A DNA stretch of 64,000 bases, from NCBI RefSeq assembly GCF_001418085.1, contig NZ_LIQH01000020.1:1-64000 (forward strand), given 5' to 3'. Positions 16,781-25,190 of this stretch are shown piece by piece. Origin of the DNA: Lacinutrix algicola (GTDB lineage Bacteria > Bacteroidota > Bacteroidia > Flavobacteriales > Flavobacteriaceae). The notes under the pieces are model-generated. The model did not search any database and was not told the DNA's origin. It was given only the letters and a program-made list of their open reading frames with translations. The translations under genes were made by a program, and so were the position numbers. Positions within the stretch are counted from its first letter, which is position 1. Every line of letters starts with the position of its first letter.

Positions 16781-17254
16781 ATGAGTAAAGTATCATATTA
16801 TACAGCCGAGGGATTAAAAAAGTTAAGAGCAGAGCTAGCGCAATTAAAAGATGTGGAGCGTGTAAAGGCTAGTAGAGCCATTGGTGAAGCACGTGATAAA
16901 GGTGATTTAAGTGAAAATGCTGAGTACGATGCTGCCAAAGAAGCTCAAGGTATGTTAGAGATGCGTATTAGTAAATTAGAAGACCAATTAGCTGGAGCTC
17001 GTGTAATAGACGAAAGCCAGATGGATACTTCTAAAATATTAGTATTGTCTAAAGTGAAAATAAAAAACCAAACCAATGGTATGGAACTTAATTATACTTT
17101 GGTTGCAGATGGTGAGGCAGATTTAGCTGCAGGTAAAATATCTGTAAACTCTCCAATTGGTCAAGGTTTACTAGGTAAAACTGTAGGTGATGTTGCAGAA
17201 ATAACAGTGCCAAGCGGTGTTATTAAGTTTGATATTGTTGAGATTTCGAGATAG
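16781..17254 (+). CDS. greA: Transcription elongation factor GreA
   Basis: 157 aa, standard length. The N-terminal coiled coil starts with SYYTAEGLKKLRAELAQL and its acidic tip carries AIGEARDKGDLSENAEYDAAKEAQ, containing the Asp/Glu pair that activates RNA cleavage by RNA polymerase. The C-terminal FKBP-like domain ends SPIGQGLLGKTVGDVAEI...VEISR. It rescues backtracked RNA polymerase. A HIT-family gene follows on the same strand after 147 nt, a pairing often seen in flavobacteria. Confidence 0.97.
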   Translation: MSKVSYYTAEGLKKLRAELAQLKDVERVKASRAIGEARDKGDLSENAEYDAAKEAQGMLEMRISKLEDQLAGARVIDESQMDTSKILVLSKVKIKNQTNGMELNYTLVADGEADLAAGKISVNSPIGQGLLGKTVGDVAEITVPSGVIKFDIVEISR

Positions 17255-17401
17255 TTTTAGTCTTTCGCTTTCGCGGAAAAACATTATTATAATTAATATT
17301 CCTGTTTATTCTGAAATAATTTTCAGTTTTGCAGGAATCTTTTTTTATATTGAATTCCGAAAAGACCGAAAGGTCTATAAATGTACTTTAAAATTAAAAT
17401 T

Positions 17402-17791
17402 ATGGCATCTATATTCACAAAAATTGTAAACGGAGAAATTCCATGTTATAAAGTAGCAGAAACTGAAGAGTTTTTAGCTTTTTTAGATGTTAATCCAAAT
17501 GCTAAAGGTCACACATTGTGTATTCCTAAAAAGGAAACTAACAAAATTTTCGATTTAGACAAAGAAGAGTACTCTCGTTTAATGGAGTTTTCTAGAGTCG
17601 TTGCAATTGCTTTAGAAAAAACAGTGCCTTGTAAACGTGTAGGTTTGTCTGTTATTGGTTTAGAAGTGCCACATGTTCATGTGCACTTAATACCTTTAAA
17701 TTCGATGGAAGATGCTCGATTTGTAGATAAGGTGTCGCTTGATAAGGCTGAATTTGAAGCATTAGCTAAAGCTATACAGGCAAATTTGTAG
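17402..17791 (+). CDS. HIT family nucleotide-binding hydrolase
   Basis: Start chosen at 17402 (MASIFTKIVNGEIPCYKV), the conserved beginning of the HINT branch; an ATG 21 nt earlier adds seven unsupported residues. The 129 aa protein holds the histidine triad HVHVHLIP near residues 93-100 and the early NPNAKGHTLCIPK segment. HIT/HINT enzymes hydrolyse nucleoside phosphoramidates or dinucleoside polyphosphates; the physiological substrate is not known. The 3' end overlaps a convergent gene by 20 nt. Confidence 0.93.
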   Translation: MASIFTKIVNGEIPCYKVAETEEFLAFLDVNPNAKGHTLCIPKKETNKIFDLDKEEYSRLMEFSRVVAIALEKTVPCKRVGLSVIGLEVPHVHVHLIPLNSMEDARFVDKVSLDKAEFEALAKAIQANL

Positions 17792-18125
17792 CCGCTAAAA
17801 CAATAGTTGCAATTATTACGACTGCTACAATACCAATAATAATCCAGAAATTAGATTTATACTTCTTAGATGCTTTTTTAGGTGTAAAAGCCTTCATTTG
17901 ATAGTCGTAAACACGTTCAATATCTTCTGTCCAATTTACAGGGTAAATTGGTGTATTGCAGACATTACAAAACATTTCGGTTGCAATTTCTTGAGTTATA
18001 GATTTAGAGAATTTTGTTTCAATAAATTTTTGCTTAAAAGTTAGTTCTAAACCTTCTTTACTAAAACATTCTGGGCAGTTATTGTTCAAGGACACTTCCT
18101 TTACAGTAATTAGTTTTTCGCTCAT
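17772..18125 (-). CDS. Zinc-ribbon protein with C-terminal membrane anchor
   Basis: 117 aa, no named family recognised. Two Cys pairs, CPEC near residues 17-20 and CNVC near 53-56, form a plausible zinc ribbon. A Lys-rich linker follows, then one strong transmembrane helix of about 20 hydrophobic residues at the C-terminus, giving a tail-anchored arrangement with the ribbon in the cytoplasm. It starts 2 nt after the histidine kinase stop, so the two are probably co-transcribed. Confidence 0.75.
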   Translation of the reverse strand: MSEKLITVKEVSLNNNCPECFSKEGLELTFKQKFIETKFSKSITQEIATEMFCNVCNTPIYPVNWTEDIERVYDYQMKAFTPKKASKKYKSNFWIIIGIVAVVIIATIVLAATNLPV

Positions 18126-18127
18126 AA

Positions 18128-19306
18128 TTAAACTGTTTTTAATGCAATTTGCATTATTGTTCCTTTGTCTATTTGAGATTGAGCAACTTTAATTTTTCCA
18201 CCATGAAAATCTTCTACAATACGTCTTGCAAGAGATAGGCCTAATCCCCAACCACGTTTTTTTGTGGTGTAGCCAGGCTCGAAAACACTTTTAAATTGGC
18301 TTTTAGTTAAGCCTTTTCCTGTATCGATAATGTTAATTTTCACGCTGTTTTCTAATTGTGTTATTACTATTGTAAGATCGCCTTTACCTTTCATGGCATC
18401 GATTGCATTTTTTACTAAATTTTCGATAGTCCAACTGTATAATTGCGGATTCAAATTTACATAAACAGGTTGTTCTGGTAGCTTTAAATTAAAGTTAATT
18501 AGCTTCGAGGATCTTGTTTTTAAGTAATCGTAAGTATTTTGAGTTTCTTTTACAATATCTGTTTTTTCTAGCTTAGGAAGAGAGCCAATTTTACTAAAAC
18601 GCTCTGTAATGGTTTGTAATCTGTCAATGTCCTTTTCTATCTCTAAAATATATTCCGGATTTACATTTTCGGTTTTTAAAATTTCAGCCCAGCCAATTAA
18701 AGACGATAAAGGCGTGCCTATTTGATGTGCCGTTTCCTTTGCCATTCCAGACCATAATTTGTTTTGTGTTGCAATTTTAGAGCTACGGTAAAAGAAGTAA
18801 ACAACAAAGGCAAATAAGAATATTATTAATAATAGTGCTAATGGATAGTACTTTAGCTTGTTTAATAATGGAGCATTACCATAGTATAGTTTGCTTGCTA
18901 GAATTCTTTCTTGTGTTTTAGAATCTATATATGAAATTTCAATTGGCACATTTTCAGATTCAAACTGTCTAATAAGTTTGTCTTTATTTTGTGTTACATA
19001 TTTAGTAGAATCTTTACCATTAAAATCGATATTGTTAAAGTTACTAATAGTGCCATCTACATTAATAACTAAGATGGGAGTAGTGTTATTGCTATTTAAA
19101 ATTGTAACAAGAAAATTAAAATTTGGATTGTTTTCATCACTAGAAAATATTTTTTGGGCGTTAGACCATATTTCCATTTTAGCACGTTCCTCGTCTTTAA
19201 ACTTTTGAAAGAAAGTATATGTGTTCCAAAGAATCAAAGAAATGATTGCAAAAGAAGCGATTATTATAATCCAGCGAACAAGTTGTCTGTTTTTAGTGAA
19301 AAACAT
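18128..19306 (-). CDS. Membrane sensor histidine kinase
   Basis: 392 aa. Two transmembrane helices (about residues 10-32 and 150-172) bracket a periplasmic sensor region. The dimerisation/phosphorylation box ETAHQIGTPLSSLIGWAEIL supplies the phospho-His, and the ATPase domain has ENLVKNAIDAM (N box), IDTGKGL (G1) and GWGLGLSLARRIV (G2). No response regulator is adjacent, so it is an orphan kinase here, followed directly by the zinc-ribbon gene. The signal is unknown. A minus-strand TACGTTTG -7 element at 19377-19370 lies about 65 nt upstream. Confidence 0.93.
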   Translation of the reverse strand: MFFTKNRQLVRWIIIIASFAIISLILWNTYTFFQKFKDEERAKMEIWSNAQKIFSSDENNPNFNFLVTILNSNNTTPILVINVDGTISNFNNIDFNGKDSTKYVTQNKDKLIRQFESENVPIEISYIDSKTQERILASKLYYGNAPLLNKLKYYPLALLLIIFLFAFVVYFFYRSSKIATQNKLWSGMAKETAHQIGTPLSSLIGWAEILKTENVNPEYILEIEKDIDRLQTITERFSKIGSLPKLEKTDIVKETQNTYDYLKTRSSKLINFNLKLPEQPVYVNLNPQLYSWTIENLVKNAIDAMKGKGDLTIVITQLENSVKINIIDTGKGLTKSQFKSVFEPGYTTKKRGWGLGLSLARRIVEDFHGGKIKVAQSQIDKGTIMQIALKTV

Positions 19307-19369
19307 GAAGTGATTTTTGTGTTAAGATAATTAAAAACTATATAATGAGCTATTGTTAATAATATTGTG

Positions 19370-19377
19370 CAAACGTA
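19370..19377 (-). promoter_or_regulatory. -7 promoter element for the orphan histidine kinase
   Basis: Minus-strand TACGTTTG matches TAnnTTTG, 64 nt upstream of the kinase ATG, in the divergent region shared with the flavin reductase-like gene. Confidence 0.45.
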
Positions 19378-19388
19378 GAATAATCTTC

Positions 19389-19419
19389 TTTTAGTTCGGG
19401 CGTTATTTAAGTACATTTG
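19389..19419 (+). promoter_or_regulatory. Promoter of the flavin reductase-like gene
   Basis: TACATTTG at 19412-19419 is a full -7 match. A T-rich TTTT at 19389-19392 sits at the 19-nt spacing. An in-frame TTG at 19417 lies inside the -7 box and cannot be transcribed from it, which supports the ATG at 19438 as the true start. Confidence 0.6.
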
Positions 19420-19437
19420 TTGAAAATTATAGAGCTA

Positions 19438-20292
19438 ATGACATCTTTCGAACCTAAAGACATACCAACAGCAAAATTACATGGCTATTTGTTAAGTGCA
19501 GTTGCACCAAGACCAATAGCGTTTGCAAGTACTATGGACGAGAATGGAAACGCGAATTTGTCACCATTTAGCTTCTTTAATGTTTTTAGTGCTAATCCTC
19601 CAATTTTAATATTTTCTCCAGCACGTCGTGTTAGAGATAATACTACAAAACATACATTGGAAAATGCAGAAAGTATAAAAGAGGTCGTGATAAATGTTGT
19701 AAATTATGATATTGTACAGCAAATGTCATTAAGTAGTACAGAATATGCACAAGGTGTAAACGAGTTTGATAAAGCTGGTTTAACAATGCTTAAAAGCGAT
19801 ATTGTAAAGCCGTTTCGTGTAGCAGAATCTCCAGTACAGTTCGAGTGCAAAGTAAATGAGATTGTAAAGTTAGGTACAGAAGGTGGAGCAGGTAATTTAA
19901 TTATTTGTGAAGTTGTAAAGCTTCATATTAACGATGCTGTTTTAAATGAAAGCGGTAGCATAGACCAAGAAAAGCTAGATTTAGTAGCTCGTGCTGGTGG
20001 AAGTTACTATAGTAGAGCAAAAACTGGTTTTTTCGAAATACCAAAACCTCTATCAACTTTAGGTATTGGTGTAGATACATTACCAGAGAGTATTAGAAAA
20101 AGTACTGTTTTAACAGGAAACGATTTAGGTTTACTGGGTAATGTAGAAGCTTTACCAACCAAAGAAGCTATTAACGCTTTCGCGGAAAAACATGACAATA
20201 TTACATTAACTGAGGAGGAAAAGCATAAGAAGGCACAAAATTTGCTTAGTTTTGGTGATGTAGAGAGTGCATGGAAAGTATTGTTATCGTAA
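19438..20292 (+). CDS. Flavin reductase-like FMN-binding protein
   Basis: 284 aa from ATG 19438. The flavin-reductase-like split barrel shows the LLSAVAPRPIAFASTMDENGN and NLSPFSFFNVFSANPP segments that wrap FMN, and a middle region VINVVNYDIVQQM. The protein is longer than short flavin reductases because of a helical C-terminal extension of about 90 residues. Family members bind FMN and may act as reductases or flavoredoxins; the substrate is unknown. DUF3127 follows 45 nt downstream on the same strand. Confidence 0.88.
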   Translation: MTSFEPKDIPTAKLHGYLLSAVAPRPIAFASTMDENGNANLSPFSFFNVFSANPPILIFSPARRVRDNTTKHTLENAESIKEVVINVVNYDIVQQMSLSSTEYAQGVNEFDKAGLTMLKSDIVKPFRVAESPVQFECKVNEIVKLGTEGGAGNLIICEVVKLHINDAVLNESGSIDQEKLDLVARAGGSYYSRAKTGFFEIPKPLSTLGIGVDTLPESIRKSTVLTGNDLGLLGNVEALPTKEAINAFAEKHDNITLTEEEKHKKAQNLLSFGDVESAWKVLLS

Positions 20293-20337
20293 AATAACAA
20301 TAATAAATAAGACGAATATTTAATAATTATATAGATA

Positions 20338-20712
20338 ATGGAAGTACAAGGTAAAGTAAAATTAGTAGGAGAAACACAAACGTTTGGAAGTAACGGTTTT
20401 AGAAAGAGAGAATTAGTTGTAACAACTGATGAGCAGTATCCTCAACACATATTAGTGGAGTTTGTTCAAGATAAATGCGATTTATTAAACAATTATAAAC
20501 CAGGTCAAGATGTTAAAGTAAACATCAATTTACGTGGTAGAGAGTGGGTAAATCCTCAAGGAGAAACAAAATACTTTAACTCTATTCAAGGTTGGAGAAT
20601 TGAAGGAGCACAAGCAGGAGCTCCTGCTGGAATGCCAGAAGTTCCACCAGCAGCAGCTTTCGAACCAGCAGCAGATTTAAAAGAAGAAGATCACGACGAT
20701 TTACCTTTCTAA
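20338..20712 (+). CDS. DUF3127 family protein (OB-fold-like)
   Basis: 124 aa matching the Bacteroidota DUF3127 family. It begins MEVQGKVKLVGETQTFGSNGFRKRELVV and contains INLRGREWVNPQGETKYFNSIQGWRI, a five-strand pattern like single-stranded-nucleic-acid-binding OB folds. The tail is Ala/Pro-rich and ends in an acidic EEDHDDLPF that resembles the protein-interaction tip of SSB. Nucleic-acid binding is inferred and not proven. Followed by a strong terminator. Confidence 0.85.
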   Translation: MEVQGKVKLVGETQTFGSNGFRKRELVVTTDEQYPQHILVEFVQDKCDLLNNYKPGQDVKVNINLRGREWVNPQGETKYFNSIQGWRIEGAQAGAPAGMPEVPPAAAFEPAADLKEEDHDDLPF

Positions 20713-20747
20713 ATCTATTTCTGCACAAGCAGGAATCATATAAATAT

Positions 20748-20782
20748 AACCTCAATGCTAAATGTCATTGAGGTTTTTTATT
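20748..20782 (+). terminator. Intrinsic terminator after DUF3127
   Basis: CCTCAATG (20750-20757) pairs with CATTGAGG (20766-20773) across an 8-nt loop and is followed by T6. Confidence 0.85.
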
Positions 20783-20798
20783 TTAGTAAAATAAAATT

Positions 20799-21428
20799 AT
20801 GCACATACTTAACCAAAATATAGTATTTCCAAATGTACAAGAAGCCGATGACGAAGGTTTACTTGCAGTTGGTGGCGATTTATCTGTAGAACGTTTACTA
20901 TTAGCTTACAAAAGCGGTATTTTTCCTTGGTTTAATGAGGATGAGGTTGTTTTATGGTGGTCACCAGATCCTAGGTTTGTATTGTATCCCGAAGATTTAA
21001 AGGTTTCTAAAAGTATGAGGCAATTTCTTAGAAATTGTGATTTCGAAATTACTATAAACAAAGACTTTAAATCTGTAATTACAGAATGTGCAAAAGCAAA
21101 ACGAGACGGTCAAGCAGGAACTTGGATTACAAATAACATGATTGAGGCGTATTGCAAACTACACGAACAAGGCTATGCTAAATCTGTTGAGGTATGGAGA
21201 AATAACAATCTTGTAGGTGGTTTTTACGGAGTAGATTTAAATAACGGTGTGTTTTGCGGAGAAAGCATGTTTGCAAAAGAAAGTAACGCAAGCAAAGCTG
21301 CTTTTATTACTTTTATTCAAAATACAGACTATAAGGTAATTGATTGCCAAGTATACACAAATCACTTAGCAAGCCTAGGTGCAGGAGATATTTCTAGAGA
21401 TGAGTTTATGGAATACCTAAAAGCTTAG
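20799..21428 (+). CDS. aat: Leucyl/phenylalanyl-tRNA-protein transferase
   Basis: 209 aa. It contains the diagnostic GGDLSVERLLLAYKSGIFPWFNEDEVVLWWSPDPR stretch (read in parts: SGIFPWF, WWSPDPRFV), plus GGFYGVDLNNGVFCGESMF and DCQVYTNHLASLGA. The enzyme adds Leu or Phe from aminoacyl-tRNA to proteins with N-terminal Lys or Arg, marking them for ClpAP/ClpS degradation. No clpS or clpA is adjacent. Convergent with tag, separated by only 3 nt. Confidence 0.97.
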   Translation: MHILNQNIVFPNVQEADDEGLLAVGGDLSVERLLLAYKSGIFPWFNEDEVVLWWSPDPRFVLYPEDLKVSKSMRQFLRNCDFEITINKDFKSVITECAKAKRDGQAGTWITNNMIEAYCKLHEQGYAKSVEVWRNNNLVGGFYGVDLNNGVFCGESMFAKESNASKAAFITFIQNTDYKVIDCQVYTNHLASLGAGDISRDEFMEYLKA

Positions 21429-21431
21429 ACT

Positions 21432-21995
21432 TTAAACGTCATTATATCTATAGCATTCTGTTTCATGGTCATTAACCATTCCTGTTGCTTGCATAAAGGC
21501 ATACATAACTGTACTGCCAACAAATTTAAAACCACGTTTTTTTAAATCTTTACTCAAAGCATCGCTTATGGGAGTATTTGCAGGTGCATCTTTGTAGATT
21601 TTCACCTTATTCTTAATTGTTTTATTATCTACAAAAGCCCAAACATATTTACTGAAACTGCCAAACTCTTTCTGAATTTCCATAAAGGCTTGTGCATTCG
21701 TAATTGCCGATTTTACCTTTAATTTGTTTCTAATAATACCAGCGTTTTGAAGTAGCTCTTCCTTTTTGTCTTCATTATAATTGGCTATCTTTTTATAATC
21801 GAAAAAATCGAAAGCTTCACGAAAATTTTCACGTTTACGTAAAATAGTAATCCAACTTAAACCAGCTTGAAAGGTTTCAAGAATTAAAAATTCGAATAAT
21901 TGGTGGTCGTCATGAACCGGGACTCCCCATTCATTATCATGGTAATCTTCGTATAACTCATCGCCAACACACCATCCGCATTTATGTTTTTTCAT
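21432..21995 (-). CDS. tag: DNA-3-methyladenine glycosylase I
   Basis: 187 aa, the normal Tag length. N-terminal CGWCVGDELYEDYHDNEWGVP includes the zinc-binding Cys and the catalytic-pocket Glu. LILETFQAGLSWITILRKRE and GFKFVGSTVMYAFMQATGMVNDH match the HhH core, and the C-terminal HETECYR supplies the remaining His/Cys zinc ligands. It removes 3-methyladenine from DNA. The start overlaps a small membrane-protein gene by 14 nt, implying co-transcription. Confidence 0.97.
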   Translation of the reverse strand: MKKHKCGWCVGDELYEDYHDNEWGVPVHDDHQLFEFLILETFQAGLSWITILRKRENFREAFDFFDYKKIANYNEDKKEELLQNAGIIRNKLKVKSAITNAQAFMEIQKEFGSFSKYVWAFVDNKTIKNKVKIYKDAPANTPISDALSKDLKKRGFKFVGSTVMYAFMQATGMVNDHETECYRYNDV

Positions 21996-22191
21996 TCTCT
22001 TTTGTTATATAGTTAATCAATGTTGTTATAAATGAAACTATCACAAAAACACCTTTTAAGTCACTAAATATCTCTGAACTGGTAGTTGGATAACCTTCAA
22101 AATAATTAAGTTTTTCAATAGCTAGAAAAGTAAACCATCCAATTATACAAACAAGTTGTATGATAATAAAAGAATGTCTTTTAAGTTTCAT
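21982..22191 (-). CDS. Small two-helix membrane protein
   Basis: 69 aa, not recognised. Two hydrophobic helices (about residues 8-27 and 46-61) are joined by a short polar loop, and the tail is charged. The 14-nt overlap with tag, on the same strand, makes it a likely first gene of that unit. No motif suggests a function. Confidence 0.6.
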   Translation of the reverse strand: MKLKRHSFIIIQLVCIIGWFTFLAIEKLNYFEGYPTTSSEIFSDLKGVFVIVSFITTLINYITKENEKT

Positions 22192-22268
22192 TGTAAGGAT
22201 TTTAAATTTATACTACTAATGTAACAACTGTTACTTAAAAATAAACAAAGTATCAGTATTTTTATATT

Positions 22269-22886
22269 ATGGAAACACTACAAAACACAGATTTAAAAAA
22301 TATAATAAATGATAGTTTAGAAAAAGCTATTACTTATCAAGATTATAGAATTTTAGTAAAGGATTTGGTTGCAAAAGAATCTAGCACTGGAACCGAGCAA
22401 AACGAAGCTTTAGCAAACTATACTATGCTTAACGATAGAAGAATGAAACGTTGGGATAAAACGGTGAAAGTTGCAGAAGCAGTAAAAGAACAAGTCTCTA
22501 ATATAGAGATTAACCAAACTTGGTTAGTGCTAACTGAAAGCTGGTGCGGAGATGCTGCGCATTTAATGCCAGTAATGAATAAGGTTGCTGAGTTAAACGA
22601 TAATATCAATTTTAAAGTTGTGCTTAGAGATGAAAACGAAGCTTTAATGAATCAGTTTTTAACTAATGGAGGACAAGCAATTCCTAAGTTAATTATGATT
22701 GATAATAACACAAACGAAGTGGTTAATACTTTTGGTCCAAGACCTACAGAAGCTACTAAATTAGTGAACGATTATAAAGCAGAACATGGCGCATTAACGC
22801 CAGAGTTTAAAGAAGATTTACAAGGTTGGTATAATAAAAATAAAGGCCAAAATGCTATTAATGATTTGGTTGGTTTAATGTCTTAG
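22269..22886 (+). CDS. Thioredoxin-fold protein with single-cysteine WCGDA motif
   Basis: 205 aa. The central thioredoxin-like domain shows TWLVLTESWCGDAAHLMPVMNKVAEL, where the usual CxxC is CGDA, leaving one Cys. The cis-Pro loop appears as GGQAIPKLIMID. Such proteins are common in Bacteroidota and cannot form the standard disulfide, so a monothiol or binding role is more likely than classical oxidoreductase activity. N- and C-terminal helical extensions are present. Stand-alone gene. Confidence 0.85.
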   Translation: METLQNTDLKNIINDSLEKAITYQDYRILVKDLVAKESSTGTEQNEALANYTMLNDRRMKRWDKTVKVAEAVKEQVSNIEINQTWLVLTESWCGDAAHLMPVMNKVAELNDNINFKVVLRDENEALMNQFLTNGGQAIPKLIMIDNNTNEVVNTFGPRPTEATKLVNDYKAEHGALTPEFKEDLQGWYNKNKGQNAINDLVGLMS

Positions 22887-22887
22887 G

Positions 22888-22952
22888 TTGTTATTCCTGC
22901 GTAGGCGGGAATCTATTTTTAGTTTAATTTTAGATTCCTGCTTTTGCAAAAA
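22888..22952. repeat. Degenerate copy of a REP-like inverted repeat
   Basis: Left arm TATTCCTGCGTAGGCGGGAATCTA (from 22891) and a partly matching right arm TAGATTCCTGCTTTTGC (from 22931) are a decayed form of the perfect inverted repeat at 50668-50738. It follows the thioredoxin-fold gene stop and may act as its transcription end. Confidence 0.55.
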
Positions 22953-22959
22953 AATAAAA

Positions 22960-23688
22960 CTAATTCTTCCCTTCAAAATTAAAAGTAATAGTGCCAATTT
23001 GGGAAGCTTTTTTTGATGTATCAAAATGTGCTTCTTTTGCATATTGTAAAGCATGCTTTTTTAGGCAGGCATTATTAGATGTTGAAGAAGAATTTATGGC
23101 AGTCGAAACAACTTCACCAAAACCATTAACAGTAATATTTACTACAATTTTACCATTAGCTTCGCATAAGTAAATAGGAATAGGTAAAGCAGTGTCTGTT
23201 CTTCCTTTTAATGAGTATATAATACTACTATTTTTATTTACAGAAACTTCATTGTTTGATTGTTGAGAGGCTTTTCTACTTTTATTTAAAATAGCACTTA
23301 CGTTTTCAAAAGAAGTAAGTTCTTCATTATTTACATTAGAATTAGTTTCACTTTTTGAAATCTCCTTGTTTTCTAAAGTATTTTCGGTTCTATCTCTTAA
23401 CCTAGGATCATCATAATCTTTTGGTGGCGCAATGGGCTTAAAGGCTTGCGCAAAATGTTTGTATTCTTTAGTGTCGTTGTAGGCTTTGTTTGTTTTTAGT
23501 ACATTATTTTCTAACTCATTTTTTTCCTGAATAACGTCCTCAAATAAATCTGGAGGTGTTATATCTACTAAGGTTTCTGTTACTGTGTTATTCTGTTTAA
23601 TAAGAGAGTAATTAAAAAGAGAAAGCACCACACAGCCTGCAATTAATAAAGAGATGGCTAACGCCTTATGTGAGTTGTTTAATTTCAA
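22960..23688 (-). CDS. TonB-like energy-transducer domain protein
   Basis: 242 aa. A single N-terminal transmembrane helix (about residues 8-30) is followed by a long Asn/Ser/Lys-rich spacer with a short Pro-containing piece, as in TonB-type periplasmic arms. The C-terminal 80 residues contain the TonB-C-like pattern IYLCEANGKIVVNITVNGFGEVVSTAINSSST, then HFDTSKKASQIGTITFNF. No ExbB/ExbD neighbour is present, so coupling to a motor is unproven. The order anchor, linker, TonB-like domain is clear. Confidence 0.7.
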   Translation of the reverse strand: MKLNNSHKALAISLLIAGCVVLSLFNYSLIKQNNTVTETLVDITPPDLFEDVIQEKNELENNVLKTNKAYNDTKEYKHFAQAFKPIAPPKDYDDPRLRDRTENTLENKEISKSETNSNVNNEELTSFENVSAILNKSRKASQQSNNEVSVNKNSSIIYSLKGRTDTALPIPIYLCEANGKIVVNITVNGFGEVVSTAINSSSTSNNACLKKHALQYAKEAHFDTSKKASQIGTITFNFEGKN

Positions 23689-23787
23689 AATTATTAAATA
23701 AGTAAAGTTTACTGTTTAAAACTGATATTTATCATTTTACAAAATTAATGTTATAAGTAAATTTATAGTCATCAAAATAGTTGATCT

Positions 23788-24000
23788 ATGAAAAAAACAC
23801 AAGAGTTACTTACGCAGATTACTCAGTTAACGTCCAATATAGAAACTAATTATCCCGAGTTGTATTCTTTTTTGTTAGAAGAACCAATAACTATACCATC
23901 GACACAACATCCAGAAATAAATCTTACTGTTTTGCAAGATTATTTACAAACATTAAAGGAAGAATTACATCATCATATTAAAACTCATAAAGCGAAATAA
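23788..24000 (+). CDS. Short hypothetical protein heading the dnaJ/cbpM operon
   Basis: 70 aa, not recognised. Predicted mostly helical, soluble and without Cys; the middle carries a Pro-rich turn (PITIPSTQHPE). Its stop codon is immediately followed by the dnaJ-like ATG, so expression is coupled to the chaperone genes. Small proteins at this position recur next to CbpA-type operons in flavobacteria; role unknown. Confidence 0.7.
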   Translation: MKKTQELLTQITQLTSNIETNYPELYSFLLEEPITIPSTQHPEINLTVLQDYLQTLKEELHHHIKTHKAK

Positions 24001-24888
24001 ATGGCATTTATAGATTATTATAAAACGTTGGGAATTTCTAAAACAGCGACAGAGAGTGATATAAAAAAAGCTTATCGAAAATTAGCTCGTAAATATCATC
24101 CAGATTTAAATCCGAACGATAAAGATGCGGAAACAAAATTTAAAGAAATTAATGAAGCGAATGAAGTATTAAGCAATGTTGAGAATAGAAAGAAATACGA
24201 TGAGTATGGAGAGCATTGGAAAAACTCTGAGGCTTATGAGCAAGCAAAACAGCAGCAGAATCAAAATCAGAACGCTTATCAAGGACAATCTGGAAGCTAT
24301 AGTGAAAAAGATTTCGAAGATATTTTTGGCAATATGTTTGGAGGTCAATCTTCAAGGAGAAGTCAAGCGAATTCAAGGTTTAGAGGTCAAGATTTTAATG
24401 CAGAACTTCAACTAGAACTTGAAGATGTTTTTAAGGCACACAAACGCACACTTACGGTTAATAATAAAAACATACGTATTACAATTCCTGCTGGTGTAGA
24501 AAACGGACAAACTATAAAAATAAAAGGACACGGAGGTAAAGGTGTTAATAAAGGTCCGAATGGAGATTTATACATTCAGTTTTTAATTAACAACCATTCA
24601 AAATTTAAAAGAGATAAAGATAATTTATATACAACTGTAGATTTAGACTTATACACCGCAATGCTTGGTGGTGATTTAATGGTGGACACATTTAATGGTA
24701 AGGTTAAATTAACTATTAAACCAGAAACACAAAATGGTACAAAAGTTAAGTTAAAAGGAAAAGGATTTCCGAAGTATAAAAAGGAAGGACAATTTGGAGA
24801 TTTATATATAACCTACCAACTTAAAACGCCTACTAAACTTACAGATAAGGAAAGAGAATTATTTACACAACTTCAAAAACTAAGATAA
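24001..24888 (+). CDS. CbpA-type DnaJ co-chaperone
   Basis: 295 aa. The J domain covers residues 1-70 with HPD at 33-35. A Gln/Asn- and Gly-rich linker follows, then two C-terminal beta domains ([39 protein letters not shown]). The zinc-finger region of true DnaJ is missing, which places it with CbpA. It should stimulate DnaK ATP hydrolysis. It is flanked by a small coupled gene upstream and, 2 nt downstream, by a CbpM-like modulator, the usual CbpA inhibitor. Confidence 0.93.
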   Translation: MAFIDYYKTLGISKTATESDIKKAYRKLARKYHPDLNPNDKDAETKFKEINEANEVLSNVENRKKYDEYGEHWKNSEAYEQAKQQQNQNQNAYQGQSGSYSEKDFEDIFGNMFGGQSSRRSQANSRFRGQDFNAELQLELEDVFKAHKRTLTVNNKNIRITIPAGVENGQTIKIKGHGGKGVNKGPNGDLYIQFLINNHSKFKRDKDNLYTTVDLDLYTAMLGGDLMVDTFNGKVKLTIKPETQNGTKVKLKGKGFPKYKKEGQFGDLYITYQLKTPTKLTDKERELFTQLQKLR

Positions 24889-24890
24889 TT

Positions 24891-25187
24891 ATGGAAATAG
24901 GAGATTTAATTTCTATAACAACTTTTTGCTCTCATTATAATGTGCCAGCGACGTTTATAGACGATTTACAAGATTATGAACTTATAGAAATTGTAGTTTC
25001 AGACGATATAAATTATATAAAAATAACCCAAATTAATGAGGTTGAAAAAATGATGAGATTGCATTTCGACCTAAATATAAATTTAGAAGGTTTAGACGCT
25101 GTCTATAATTTATTGGAGCGTGTAGAAAGCATGCAAAACGAAATCATAACACTTAATAATAAGTTGAGATTGTATGAAGATTTATAG
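24891..25187 (+). CDS. Chaperone modulator CbpM-like protein
   Basis: 98 aa, the length of CbpM. It begins with a MerR-like helix-turn-helix fold (LISITTFCSHYNVPATFIDDLQDYELI) and ends in a long helix (LERVESMQNEIITLNNKLRLYEDL), as in the CbpM dimer. CbpM binds the J domain of CbpA and blocks its action on DnaK. Position directly after the CbpA-type gene supports the call. The MscS gene starts 3 nt later. Confidence 0.85.
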   Translation: MEIGDLISITTFCSHYNVPATFIDDLQDYELIEIVVSDDINYIKITQINEVEKMMRLHFDLNINLEGLDAVYNLLERVESMQNEIITLNNKLRLYEDL

Positions 25188-25190
25188 GTA